Virus record (IMG/VR): IMGVR_UViG_3300033146_004397
Coordinates: 1 to 35,618 of that record
DNA length: 35,618 bases
From: a virus
Direction: 5' to 3' (one strand)
Made by a program: the position numbers and the translations under genes. The notes under the pieces were generated by a model. It did no database searches. It was not told where the DNA came from and worked only from the letters and a program-made list of their open reading frames with translations. Shown in pieces: positions 22,287 to 29,810 of the stretch; the first letter of the stretch is position 1, and each line of letters begins with the position of its first letter.

Positions 22287-22902
22287 ATTGCTCCCCTCCT
22301 TTCTCTGCTAAAAGAGATATTTTAGCATCTTCACCGAGGAATGTTAGTTTTATGGAAGAGATGTCACCAATCATATTATCATACTTGATCAATAGCCCTA
22401 CATCTTCACTGCTATCCATTAGACTAAGCAAAGTGTTTACTCCATCTTTTACACCAGAGCGTGTACACCCTGCACCAAGTATATAAAACCTTAGATTTTC
22501 TATATCACCAAGTGATCCACAATAGGTTTCTGCATCTATGGCATCCTTCATGAGTATTTTTGGTGTAAATACATAATCCCCTATTCTTATTTGTTTGATC
22601 GATTCTTCATCTGGTGCTTTATTTATAAAATCAGAGGGAGAGAGGTTTGCATCATCAGATATAATTGCATCATCCCAAAAGTACATTCTATAAAATACCG
22701 TAAGAGAAATAGCATCCTGTATAGTGATGGAGTTTATCTGTCTATCGTCCAAGTTGCTTATGTTCTTAACAACCTTTTTAAGATAACTAAAGTAACCACT
22801 TTTCTTTTTTGATAAATTAATACTTTCTATAAGTGTTAACCTTTTCAGGACCACTTCATATTTTGGAAGTGATTGTAATAATATTGATTCAGTTTTATTC
22901 AT
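22240..22902 (-). CDS. Tail/baseplate protein, possibly T4 gp26-like
   Basis: A 220-aa protein behind the tube-like genes. The segment LDDRQINSITIQDAISLTVFYRMYFW (quoted only as a region around residues 50-75) has the form seen in T4 gp26-type baseplate-hub proteins; I am not certain of this match. The C-terminal half is beta-rich (IRFYILGAG-type strands) with CTRSGVKDGV and ends in an aromatic HPSRFFTFGI. AAGGG precedes the ATG. It could also be a tail assembly chaperone. Confidence 0.5.
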   Translation of the reverse strand: MNKTESILLQSLPKYEVVLKRLTLIESINLSKKKSGYFSYLKKVVKNISNLDDRQINSITIQDAISLTVFYRMYFWDDAIISDDANLSPSDFINKAPDEESIKQIRIGDYVFTPKILMKDAIDAETYCGSLGDIENLRFYILGAGCTRSGVKDGVNTLLSLMDSSEDVGLLIKYDNMIGDISSIKLTFLGEDAKISLLAEKGGEQYALPFHPSRFFTFGI

Positions 22903-23414
22903 AGTTTGCCCTTCATTATTTCATCTACAAAATCAAAAGTTGTTTGTTTGATATCTGACCTTACTCTTTTTTTTGTGGATTTCTTTTTTTCTTTTTTTTG
23001 TGTTTGCTCTTCAACTATAAACAGTTGATTCTTTTTTCTTAAAAGTTCCTGCTCCTCTTCTAATGTTCCTTTCCCGTTCTTGCTCCTAATTTCATTCAGT
23101 TCATCAATAAGGCGTGATATTTTTTCTTCTTCAATGTTATCTTCGGGTCTTCCATAAATCTCCCATACAATATCACGCCTAGCTATAAACTCTGACAATG
23201 ATGGAATAGTTAAGTCTTTAAGAAAACCTTTTTTAACATACTCTCTTATAGTGATCTCTGATACTTCCAGTACAAGAAAAGCAGAATACCATGACATTGT
23301 TTGCTTGTTGCTATATTTTGGGTATCTTCTTTTTAGCCATTGTGCAACTTCTTCAATATGCTCTTTTGTTGGCGTAAAGTTTTTATATTCAACTAGTGGA
23401 GGAAGTGGTGACAT
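22899..23414 (-). CDS. Hypothetical tail-module protein, 171 aa
   Basis: The N-terminal two thirds form a helical domain (HIEEVAQWLKRRYPKYSNKQ, LVLEVSEITIREYVKKGFL); the C-terminal third is a charged helix with a very basic section (KKEKKKSTKKRVRS). AAGGG precedes the ATG, and the end overlaps the next gene by four bases. The location between baseplate tube-like genes and the gp26-like candidate suggests tail assembly; no family recognised. Confidence 0.65.
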   Translation of the reverse strand: MSPLPPLVEYKNFTPTKEHIEEVAQWLKRRYPKYSNKQTMSWYSAFLVLEVSEITIREYVKKGFLKDLTIPSLSEFIARRDIVWEIYGRPEDNIEEEKISRLIDELNEIRSKNGKGTLEEEQELLRKKNQLFIVEEQTQKKEKKKSTKKRVRSDIKQTTFDFVDEIMKGKL

Positions 23415-23471
23415 TTTTACCCTTTTTGATATCTTATTATTTTATCAATAAGTAGATACATTATCGTTGCC

Positions 23472-24350
23472 TTATCTCCATGATTTTATAGGTTTAAAAG
23501 TAGCAGTTACTTCAAGATATTGTTCTTCCCCTGTTGAATATTCAGTTGATAAATTGCCTTCTAGGATAAAATCGTCTTCCAAGACAACCATTTCATACAC
23601 TCTATTGGCAGAAAAGTCACTTACAAGATTTGATATTTTTATTCTAAAGTAGTATTGATATGGCAGTAGTGTCGTTCCGTTTGATGGTATAATATTTTGA
23701 TTTTTATTATTGCCAAGTGCACCACCACTATTGAATAAACCACCTATTGCCCCAAGCCCATTAAGCACAGAGCTTACACCAGAGGGGATGGTTGCCCCAA
23801 GCCCACTTGCTATCCCACTAATTGCCTCTATCCCTTGCGATACCCCTCCAATAGCCGCACCTATTCCTAGACCACCTATTGCCCCATGAAGTGAATTTAG
23901 TGAAGATATTTTTGTTAAAAAATCAACTACTGAACCATCTTTAAACTCATGGAATACCCCCTGAATTTCACCAGATTGCCTTCCCTTGTGTGAATTGAAA
24001 TACCCACTTCCTACCCTGTCTTCTTGTGTCTCTAACCCATCATGAACAACAGATATTGATTTCATCATGGAAGTGATTAATTCTGATTTTTCTTTATCAT
24101 AGTATGGTTCCACTCTTGTTATTTCAACTTTAAATACATCTGCGTGTTGAAGTTTGTCAAGATTTATTTTTGCCTTAAATAATTCTCTTTTATACTCCTC
24201 AAGTGTATATCCTGACTCACTAAAGGTTCCGACATTTCCACCATCAAAAGCACCGCTGATAGCGTCAAAACTTCCCCTGATATTATTATATGTTCTAATG
24301 ATCTGGCTTGCCCCATTAGCCACTGCTGAAACCGAGGAAAGAAAACTCAT
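23472..24350 (-). CDS. Tail tube-associated baseplate protein with Gly-rich hydrophobic insert
   Basis: A 292-aa protein. An N-terminal helical part and a strand-rich section (ADVFKVEITRVEPYYD) are followed by a long Gly/Ala/Ser-rich hydrophobic stretch near residues 145-220 (IGGLGIGAAIGGVSQGI, LGAIGGLFNSGGALG), then a C-terminal beta domain (YYFRIKISNLVSDFSANRVY, LEVTATFKPIKSW). The C-terminus resembles that of the protein at 25515-26363, and both resemble T4 gp48/gp54, which begin the tube on the baseplate; this is an inference from fold pattern and position. Confidence 0.55.
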   Translation of the reverse strand: MSFLSSVSAVANGASQIIRTYNNIRGSFDAISGAFDGGNVGTFSESGYTLEEYKRELFKAKINLDKLQHADVFKVEITRVEPYYDKEKSELITSMMKSISVVHDGLETQEDRVGSGYFNSHKGRQSGEIQGVFHEFKDGSVVDFLTKISSLNSLHGAIGGLGIGAAIGGVSQGIEAISGIASGLGATIPSGVSSVLNGLGAIGGLFNSGGALGNNKNQNIIPSNGTTLLPYQYYFRIKISNLVSDFSANRVYEMVVLEDDFILEGNLSTEYSTGEEQYLEVTATFKPIKSWR

Positions 24351-24850
24351 TACATTACCAGCCCGACCGCGGTTATGCCAAATTCTTTTCTAAGATAGTC
24401 TCTGACAGCTTGTATGTCTTCCTCTTGAAAGCCTTCCCCGTCATCAATTCCTGCTGACTTCATCATCCTCATATTGTCTCTTTCAACTTTACGCAAGAAG
24501 AATCCAGCAACAAACTGATAGGCACCGATATACCCATCATCAAGTTTAAAATCATCATAGTCAAGTGGCTTAACTCTAATGCCCACACAATCGTTCATTT
24601 GGGCTATCTCTATTATTTTAAAGCTACCAATATTTAAATTTAAAGAGTCATCGTCATCTATAAAATTACAGCCAACTTCTTCTGCTTCTATAATTTCTTC
24701 CCACCTAGTATTACTAATGAATATAATAGGGGAAACATATGAAAAAAATTCTCTTGACGCATTTTTGAAAGCATTATCTTTTTGTTCTGGTGTAGCAACA
24801 ATGTTTAACATTGTAAAAGTATCTGTAAAAATTTCTGAAACTAAAGTCAT
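24350..24850 (-). CDS. Hypothetical tail protein, 166 aa
   Basis: First gene after the tail-tube terminator. The product has an N-terminal helical part, a beta-rich middle with an acidic run (CNFIDDDDSLNLNIGSFKII) and a helical C-terminus (EEDIQAVRDYLRKEFG). The ribosome binding site is weak. Its position between tube and hub genes suggests a tail-end or assembly protein; no family recognised. Confidence 0.6.
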   Translation of the reverse strand: MTLVSEIFTDTFTMLNIVATPEQKDNAFKNASREFFSYVSPIIFISNTRWEEIIEAEEVGCNFIDDDDSLNLNIGSFKIIEIAQMNDCVGIRVKPLDYDDFKLDDGYIGAYQFVAGFFLRKVERDNMRMMKSAGIDDGEGFQEEDIQAVRDYLRKEFGITAVGLVM

Positions 24851-24918
24851 ATTAAATCTTTTATTTATTTTTTAAAGTGTAGCGTTTTAAGAGGAGATTT
24901 TTTTAAGAGGGAGTGCAA

Positions 24919-24938
24919 AGAGGGGGATTTGCCCCTCT
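24919..24938 (-). terminator. Hairpin terminator after tail tube gene
   Basis: On the minus strand AGAGGGG, a six-base loop and CCCCTCT form a seven-pair GC-rich stem, starting seven bases after the tube stop codon. The following T-run is short (TT then GCAC), so termination may be partial. Such a hairpin could limit read-through behind the highly expressed tube gene or protect its mRNA end. Confidence 0.5.
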
Positions 24939-24944
24939 ATTTTA

Positions 24945-25505
24945 CTAACATTCGGAATATCCTCCTGACACTCCATTTAGGTCATTAATCGCTTGGTGTG
25001 CAATACCAGTCAACGCCTCATTGATAACAATGTTTTCTGGGAAGTAGTGTGCATGAAGAGTAATACTCTGCTTCATTGGAGTTTCGGAACCTTCCGCATC
25101 TGCTTCTGGGGTATCTTCTACAACAATATATCCAAGCACTGCCGTTCCCCACATCTTGCTCTCGATAAGCTCACCGTCACCGATGTAGTAATCAATTTCA
25201 AGCTCTCCATTGTGTCCACTTGTCATAATGCATTCAATCGCACTTTTAACATCCATTCCTTCACGCTCATTAAACGTAATAGGTAGTTGTACATATGACT
25301 GATTTTTGCCTTTCCCGAAGGTTTTATTCCCTGTTGGAGTAGCATATTCAATTACTCCGTTTTTTAACGTAGGCAAGTTAAATGATGCAGTCATAAAAGA
25401 GAGCTGCTCAAACCCTTTAATAACCAGATAGGCAGAAGATGAAGCAAGTACGTCACCTGCACCTTTTTCTGCCACTATAAATCTTTTAGTTACGTCCATA
25501 CTCAT
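24945..25505 (-). CDS. Tail tube protein
   Basis: A 186-aa protein with the size and beta-rich pattern of myovirus tube proteins: KGFEQLSFMTASFNLPTL in the N-terminal half, SYVQLPITFNEREGMDV in the middle, LEIDYYIGDGE and AVLGYIVVEDTPEADAEGS later, and QSITLHAHYFPENIVINEA near the C-terminus. It would form the inner tube inside the sheath. It lies four genes downstream of the sheath gene and is followed by a hairpin terminator, in keeping with high expression. AAAGGA precedes the ATG. Confidence 0.75.
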   Translation of the reverse strand: MSMDVTKRFIVAEKGAGDVLASSSAYLVIKGFEQLSFMTASFNLPTLKNGVIEYATPTGNKTFGKGKNQSYVQLPITFNEREGMDVKSAIECIMTSGHNGELEIDYYIGDGELIESKMWGTAVLGYIVVEDTPEADAEGSETPMKQSITLHAHYFPENIVINEALTGIAHQAINDLNGVSGGYSEC

Positions 25506-25514
25506 GTTCGTCCT

Positions 25515-26363
25515 TTAATATAAAATACCATCATCTGAATTAGAAGATCCAAAACTTGATAGTTGCCCTAAAGCACCACCTAATGAACCATCTAAAACAT
25601 CTGACTTCATAATACCTGCTGTACTTCCTAATGTAAGGCTTACAACTTGGTACACTCTGTTCCCACTTTGATCTATCTTAATCTCATCTACACTTTCCTC
25701 CATGCTTTCAATTCTGTAAGTAGCATTAAATCTCTTGCCGAAAAGAGAGATTGAGATATCACTTGGTACAGATCCAAGTGCATCCCTTAAAGCATTTTTT
25801 GCATTTTCTTTATTTTCACTTTCAGAAAGTTTTTCATCATAGGCTTGTGCCGACAATGTTTTTGATGTCTGTTCGAGCATATTTTCATTTAACTCTGGTG
25901 ACATCATCTTTATTAACGCTTGGATAGGCTGTTCAACTTCAAGTGATGCATTTGAGAATGCTCTAAATTCTATTTCTAGGCTTATCTCTTGTGGTTGAAG
26001 CCCTGTCCAAACCTGAATTGATTGGGCTTTTGTTATTAGAGTCTTTCCTTCAAGTTCTTTAAGGAACCCTTCATCATCTGCATAAATACCACTTTGTAGT
26101 ATTGCAGATAATGTTGGAACTTTACTATCTGTGTCGGACCCTTCAAATTTATTAGCCCATTCTGCGCTATTTGATACAGAGTAAGGAAGAAGGCGACCTT
26201 TTACTGCTACACCTGTTTTTCTATCCTGTATAGTTACAAAGAGGTTAGGATGTAATTCCCCTATGCTTTGTGGTTGCCATCCAAGACCTCCTCCCCCACC
26301 AATAGCCCCAAAAAGACCGCTAATAGAATCTAATGCGCTACTGAATGTGGGTGAAAAAGTCAT
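25515..26363 (-). CDS. Tube-like baseplate/tail protein, 282 aa
   Basis: The core has TKAQSIQVWTGLQPQEISLE and EIEFRAFSNASLEVEQP, followed by IQALIKMMSPEL, a form I associate with tube-initiator or hub-adaptor proteins related in fold to the tube. The C-terminal domain has ISLFGKRFNATYRIESMEE and NRVYQVVSLTLGS. Both ends are Gly-rich (LFGAIGGGGGLGW; LGGALGQLSSFGSS). T4 gp48/gp54 would be the functional counterpart; the exact family is not established. GAGG lies nine bases before the ATG. Confidence 0.6.
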   Translation of the reverse strand: MTFSPTFSSALDSISGLFGAIGGGGGLGWQPQSIGELHPNLFVTIQDRKTGVAVKGRLLPYSVSNSAEWANKFEGSDTDSKVPTLSAILQSGIYADDEGFLKELEGKTLITKAQSIQVWTGLQPQEISLEIEFRAFSNASLEVEQPIQALIKMMSPELNENMLEQTSKTLSAQAYDEKLSESENKENAKNALRDALGSVPSDISISLFGKRFNATYRIESMEESVDEIKIDQSGNRVYQVVSLTLGSTAGIMKSDVLDGSLGGALGQLSSFGSSNSDDGILY

Positions 26364-26950
26364 GAGTGGAGACCTCTTTTCTCTCCTATCTTCATTGATC
26401 GCTTACGAGAATAGTTAGCCATTGAAGAGTGGGCTTTGTTTCTTGCTTTTCTAAGTGCTTGTTTTTGCTTTGATGATAGTCTTGTTCTTCCAAATAGGCG
26501 TTTACACACCCATGTAGGCTTCCCGTCTCTAACTACCATTTTACGCTTGTATCCAGATTTGCATCTTTTTGGACTTACCCCATCCATGGTGATTGTATCA
26601 TCATTGTATGTTCCAGAGAACTCTTCTGCTAAAGAGTGTGTGTCCTCTTCCGAGTACTTCTCCTTAAAAGCTTTTGCTAGAGAGGTAATGGAGTCGGTAG
26701 AAATATTCTCACGACCAGAAACCATATCCTCAATAACATTGTCAGGAACACCAAGAAAGGACACAAAAGACACAAGGGCTTTTTGAGCGTCACAACATTC
26801 AGCACTATCCATCTCTATGGGGTCAAACTCTACGCCCGAAACAGCACTTAAAAAAGCATCATAAGAAAAAGGAACTTCACTGTCTGCAAAGTCCATTAAT
26901 ACTGCTGATGCTGAAAGTGCCACGGATAGAGGATATAGTTTCATATTCAT
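26360..26950 (-). CDS. Acidic/basic two-part structural protein B, paralogue of next upstream gene
   Basis: ATG 26950 is chosen because AGGA lies seven bases upstream; the open frame reaches 27010 but overlaps the previous gene. The 196-aa product has an acidic helical N-terminal half (VSFLGVPDNVIEDMVSG, then STDSITSLAKAFKE) and a very basic C-terminal third. Two Cys flank the switch (KRCKSGYKRK and TWVCKRLFG), followed by SSKQKQALRKARNKAH and RSMKIGEKRG. The upstream gene product has the same order of elements, which suggests an old tandem duplication. Role unknown; location between sheath and tube suggests a virion or assembly protein. Confidence 0.7.
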   Translation of the reverse strand: MNMKLYPLSVALSASAVLMDFADSEVPFSYDAFLSAVSGVEFDPIEMDSAECCDAQKALVSFVSFLGVPDNVIEDMVSGRENISTDSITSLAKAFKEKYSEEDTHSLAEEFSGTYNDDTITMDGVSPKRCKSGYKRKMVVRDGKPTWVCKRLFGRTRLSSKQKQALRKARNKAHSSMANYSRKRSMKIGEKRGLHS

Positions 26951-26963
26951 GTGGCTTTCCTTT

Positions 26964-27824
26964 TTACATTTTTGCTTTTGCAGATTTACTTGCAGCACCA
27001 CTTCTAGCATCTCTTGTCAGTTTCATATTTAATGCTCTACGTCTTTCTGCTTGTGCAGTGTGGGCATCTGTTACCATTTCTGCAAGGTGTGTTTTTTGTT
27101 TTGGAGATACGCCACTTGCTTTTTTGTATTTCTTGCCTTTCAAGAGAGATGCAGGGTATCTACAAAAACCTTTTTTACGAACCCCACCAATAGTACGGTG
27201 ACATTCAACAGTCTTCATTGTGTGCCCTGTTCCAGTTTTTGCTTTACGTTTGATTTTCTTTTTAGAGAAAGACCAGTCCAGTGTTACATTATCAAGCTGT
27301 ACACCGTCTTGAAGTTCTTCATCATTTGCAAAGTCTTCAACAATAGAATCAAAGTGAACATATGCAGTAACAAGTTGTGCAATGTCTCCGTCTTCTGGGA
27401 TAGCACTATTCATAGCACTTGCAAAAGATTGGACCTCATCCATCGCGATTTCATGATCATCTTCAAACATATCAAGAATAGCACTATCGCTCATTCCCAA
27501 TGCACCTGCAAAGTCCATTACTATATTAAGAGCATATTGGAACGCTTCATCATCATATTGAATATTAAAGTGCTCTTCATCCCCTGCATCATCAAGCTTT
27601 ACAGTAGTCCATCCGATTGCATCCATCATGATATCCACTAATGTGACCTCATCCGATGGTTGTACTGCTGAAACAGCACTTGCTACAGCCATAAGCATAT
27701 TATGTTTCATATGCAGTTGTGTCATGCTATCCATTTGAACAGCGAGGGAAACACCCTCTTTTTGTTCAGATGCTCTAGCAGGAGTGCTAATCGCGTCTAA
27801 ATCAATTTTATAAATTTGTGGCAT
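26964..27824 (-). CDS. Acidic/basic two-part structural protein A
   Basis: A 286-aa product: residues up to about 190 are acidic and helical (MDFAGALGMSDSAILDMFED, then MDEVQSFASAMNS), then the charge switches to basic (SFSKKKIKRKAKTG). Two Cys flank a basic loop (VECHRTIGGVRKKGFCRYP), and the tail has SPKQKTHLAEMVTDAH and RRALNMKLTRDARSG. These match protein B element by element. The strongly dipolar charge suggests binding to another charged surface or to nucleic acid. AAGGA precedes the ATG; it follows the sheath gene by nine bases. Confidence 0.7.
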   Translation of the reverse strand: MPQIYKIDLDAISTPARASEQKEGVSLAVQMDSMTQLHMKHNMLMAVASAVSAVQPSDEVTLVDIMMDAIGWTTVKLDDAGDEEHFNIQYDDEAFQYALNIVMDFAGALGMSDSAILDMFEDDHEIAMDEVQSFASAMNSAIPEDGDIAQLVTAYVHFDSIVEDFANDEELQDGVQLDNVTLDWSFSKKKIKRKAKTGTGHTMKTVECHRTIGGVRKKGFCRYPASLLKGKKYKKASGVSPKQKTHLAEMVTDAHTAQAERRRALNMKLTRDARSGAASKSAKAKM

Positions 27825-27833
27825 TGGTTATCC

Positions 27834-29357
27834 TTATATTTTTCTTTTAACAGTGCTTCTTACGACACCTTTTCTCATGACACCTTCTGGGTAATAGGTA
27901 AAGTCTATTACAACGGTATCGCCATTTTCATCATATACTTCAAAAGTCCACGGCACTGCAACATCATTATCAAAGTATGCATTAGCTTGGCAGTGTTCAA
28001 AAAACACTCTTGCTTGGCTTTCCATGAAGGATTTTGCAACTGCAATATTTCTAAACACTTGGCTATCTAAATATTGCCCTAGCGTTCTTTTGATATAACC
28101 AAGACCATCAGATACAGGAAAGCTCATTAGGCTTGTTTCTTTTTCTAATGCACTTAGTACATCTGAAATACAAACTTTACCAAGGAAGTCTTCAACGGTA
28201 TTAATTCTTGCCTCTGTCAACTCTATCTTCTCATCATTTGTGAGAGGAGTTATTTCTGTAGGCGTTACTCTTGGTAGTGGGTGTCTAATCCCTGCAATAC
28301 CACTTACGCGATACTCTGCACGCTTTTGTTTACCGTGGATATTTCTTGCTACACATCTACCTGCAACAAATCCACTAATCCCGACATTTTGAAGACCAGC
28401 TTTATATTTATATTGGACTCTATTCCAGAGACATTGGACCAAATCACCATCCAAGACAAGTGTTGTTTTTTTGGACTTAGCCAGTGCAATGCTTGGTGCA
28501 ACAATATCAACCAAATAGCCAATCGTTGCTTCCTCTGCAATATCTCTCATCATTTCCAAGAGTTCGCTATCTGTGATCCCCATAGAGACAACATAATCAC
28601 TTTTTCTTGAAACAGTATTTAAAACCGTTTCTGAATGAGAAACACTAATCGCACCTGCATCTGTAGTCAAGCCATTGGTAAAGGTCTCTGTGATAGAGAA
28701 TGTCTCTGCATAATCTACATGGGAAGTATCTACTTTAAGGGCAATGATTCTATCATCGGCAATATTACCAATATAGTCACTCTCGTTATTATCATCCAAG
28801 TGTAATGGATCAAGATGACCACTTACTTTATAGATCTTGTTACCAAACTCATCCGCAAACGTGATAGTTGCTTTTTCTGCCTTAACTGTTAAGTCAACAG
28901 TAATTTTTGATTGTGGACAAAGCTTGATAAGCATTTCAACTGCATTGGTAGGAGTTACATCTTCCCAAGTATCCAAGTTGGAAACGCCAAAAATGTTTTG
29001 TTCTACGCTGCTATCAAAAGAATAGACTCCCGTATCCTCGGCAAGTGAAAGAACCTTTGTTGTACTGTCTGCACCAAGAAGTCTTGAAAGATACACGCGT
29101 CCATTATATTCATTAAAGAAGTCTTTAATATGATATAAGGTTTCATTCTTAGGGTTTCCACCGTTGGAAGTCTTTGTACTCTTCAATCTTTCATTTGTGC
29201 CAACAATACTCAAAGCATGGAGGGGATTACCAATGTTCATATAGCCTACACCACAAATCACCCCTGCTTCATTTGGCTTAAAACGTTCAGTAAGATCTTT
29301 TGTCGCCTCAATATAGATTGACGGAAAAATTTCTTCTTTATTTGTTAATCTACTCAT
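27834..29357 (-). CDS. Tail sheath protein
   Basis: ATG 29357 is used rather than the in-frame TTG 29366. The 507-aa product has the usual sheath opening (a FPSIYIEATKDLTERFKP segment), the beta domains, then the conserved C-terminal part: GIAGIRHPLPRVTPTE, TLGQYLDSQVFRNIAVAKSF, and the final strand-rich segment PWTFEVYDENGDTVVIDFTY followed by EGVMRKGVVRSTV. The sheath contracts to drive the tube through the host envelope. It follows the capsid gene and one small gene, and stands before the tube. Confidence 0.82.
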   Translation of the reverse strand: MSRLTNKEEIFPSIYIEATKDLTERFKPNEAGVICGVGYMNIGNPLHALSIVGTNERLKSTKTSNGGNPKNETLYHIKDFFNEYNGRVYLSRLLGADSTTKVLSLAEDTGVYSFDSSVEQNIFGVSNLDTWEDVTPTNAVEMLIKLCPQSKITVDLTVKAEKATITFADEFGNKIYKVSGHLDPLHLDDNNESDYIGNIADDRIIALKVDTSHVDYAETFSITETFTNGLTTDAGAISVSHSETVLNTVSRKSDYVVSMGITDSELLEMMRDIAEEATIGYLVDIVAPSIALAKSKKTTLVLDGDLVQCLWNRVQYKYKAGLQNVGISGFVAGRCVARNIHGKQKRAEYRVSGIAGIRHPLPRVTPTEITPLTNDEKIELTEARINTVEDFLGKVCISDVLSALEKETSLMSFPVSDGLGYIKRTLGQYLDSQVFRNIAVAKSFMESQARVFFEHCQANAYFDNDVAVPWTFEVYDENGDTVVIDFTYYPEGVMRKGVVRSTVKRKI

Positions 29358-29790
29358 CTTCTCCAACCTCTGCTACTCTACAGATTTCAACATCTGCATC
29401 AGGGTAAAGTTCTTTAAATTCATTATCGGATATAAGATCTTCCCCATATTTTTCATGGATAGCTTCAATAGCTTTTTTTGCAACAGGGCTACCGCTAAGA
29501 TTCCCTTCTTTGGTAATTACAGAAGACGGGTACACTGATTTGAAAGAAGAATTGTCTGGTTTCTTAGTAGCATTTATGTCTTTGTTTGCATCACCTTCGG
29601 TAAGTTTTACTTTTTGAGCAACTGTGATCTCCGTTGCCCCAAAAAGAATTGAGCAGCCAGAACCTACGATCTTTTTTTGCTCTTCATCGGTAATAAGCGA
29701 TTGTCTAACAACTCTCTGCGATTTACTTCCTATCTCAACACCACCCAAAGAGATGGTGGCATCGGATAGGTTATTAACTGCTTTTCTCAT
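29350..29790 (-). CDS. Hypothetical protein between capsid and sheath, 146 aa
   Basis: The N-terminal half is beta-like (ATISLGGVEIGSKSQRVVRQ, then GATEITVAQKVKLTEGD) and the C-terminal half is acidic and helical (AKKAIEAIHEKYGEDLISD), ending EVGEDE. Position suggests a head-completion, neck or sheath-end protein. It overlaps the sheath start by eight bases. No family recognised. The upstream ribosome binding site is moderate (GGAAGG). Confidence 0.65.
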   Translation of the reverse strand: MRKAVNNLSDATISLGGVEIGSKSQRVVRQSLITDEEQKKIVGSGCSILFGATEITVAQKVKLTEGDANKDINATKKPDNSSFKSVYPSSVITKEGNLSGSPVAKKAIEAIHEKYGEDLISDNEFKELYPDADVEICRVAEVGEDE

Positions 29791-29810
29791 ATCAATAACC
29801 TTCCAGACTC

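Noticed and set aside
22620-22627. T4-late-promoter-like TATAAATA on the minus strand (also at 21967-21974)
   Set aside because: Both are inside coding regions with no gene start at the proper distance; in AT-rich DNA such octamers are expected by chance.
27051-27641. Long plus-strand open frame of 196 codons
   Set aside because: It lies wholly opposite the acidic/basic protein A gene, has no ribosome binding site, and its translation is Cys/Phe-rich in the manner of antisense frames. All other long plus-strand frames (for example 8799-9197, 15033-15425, 26436-26786) are likewise opposite well-supported genes.
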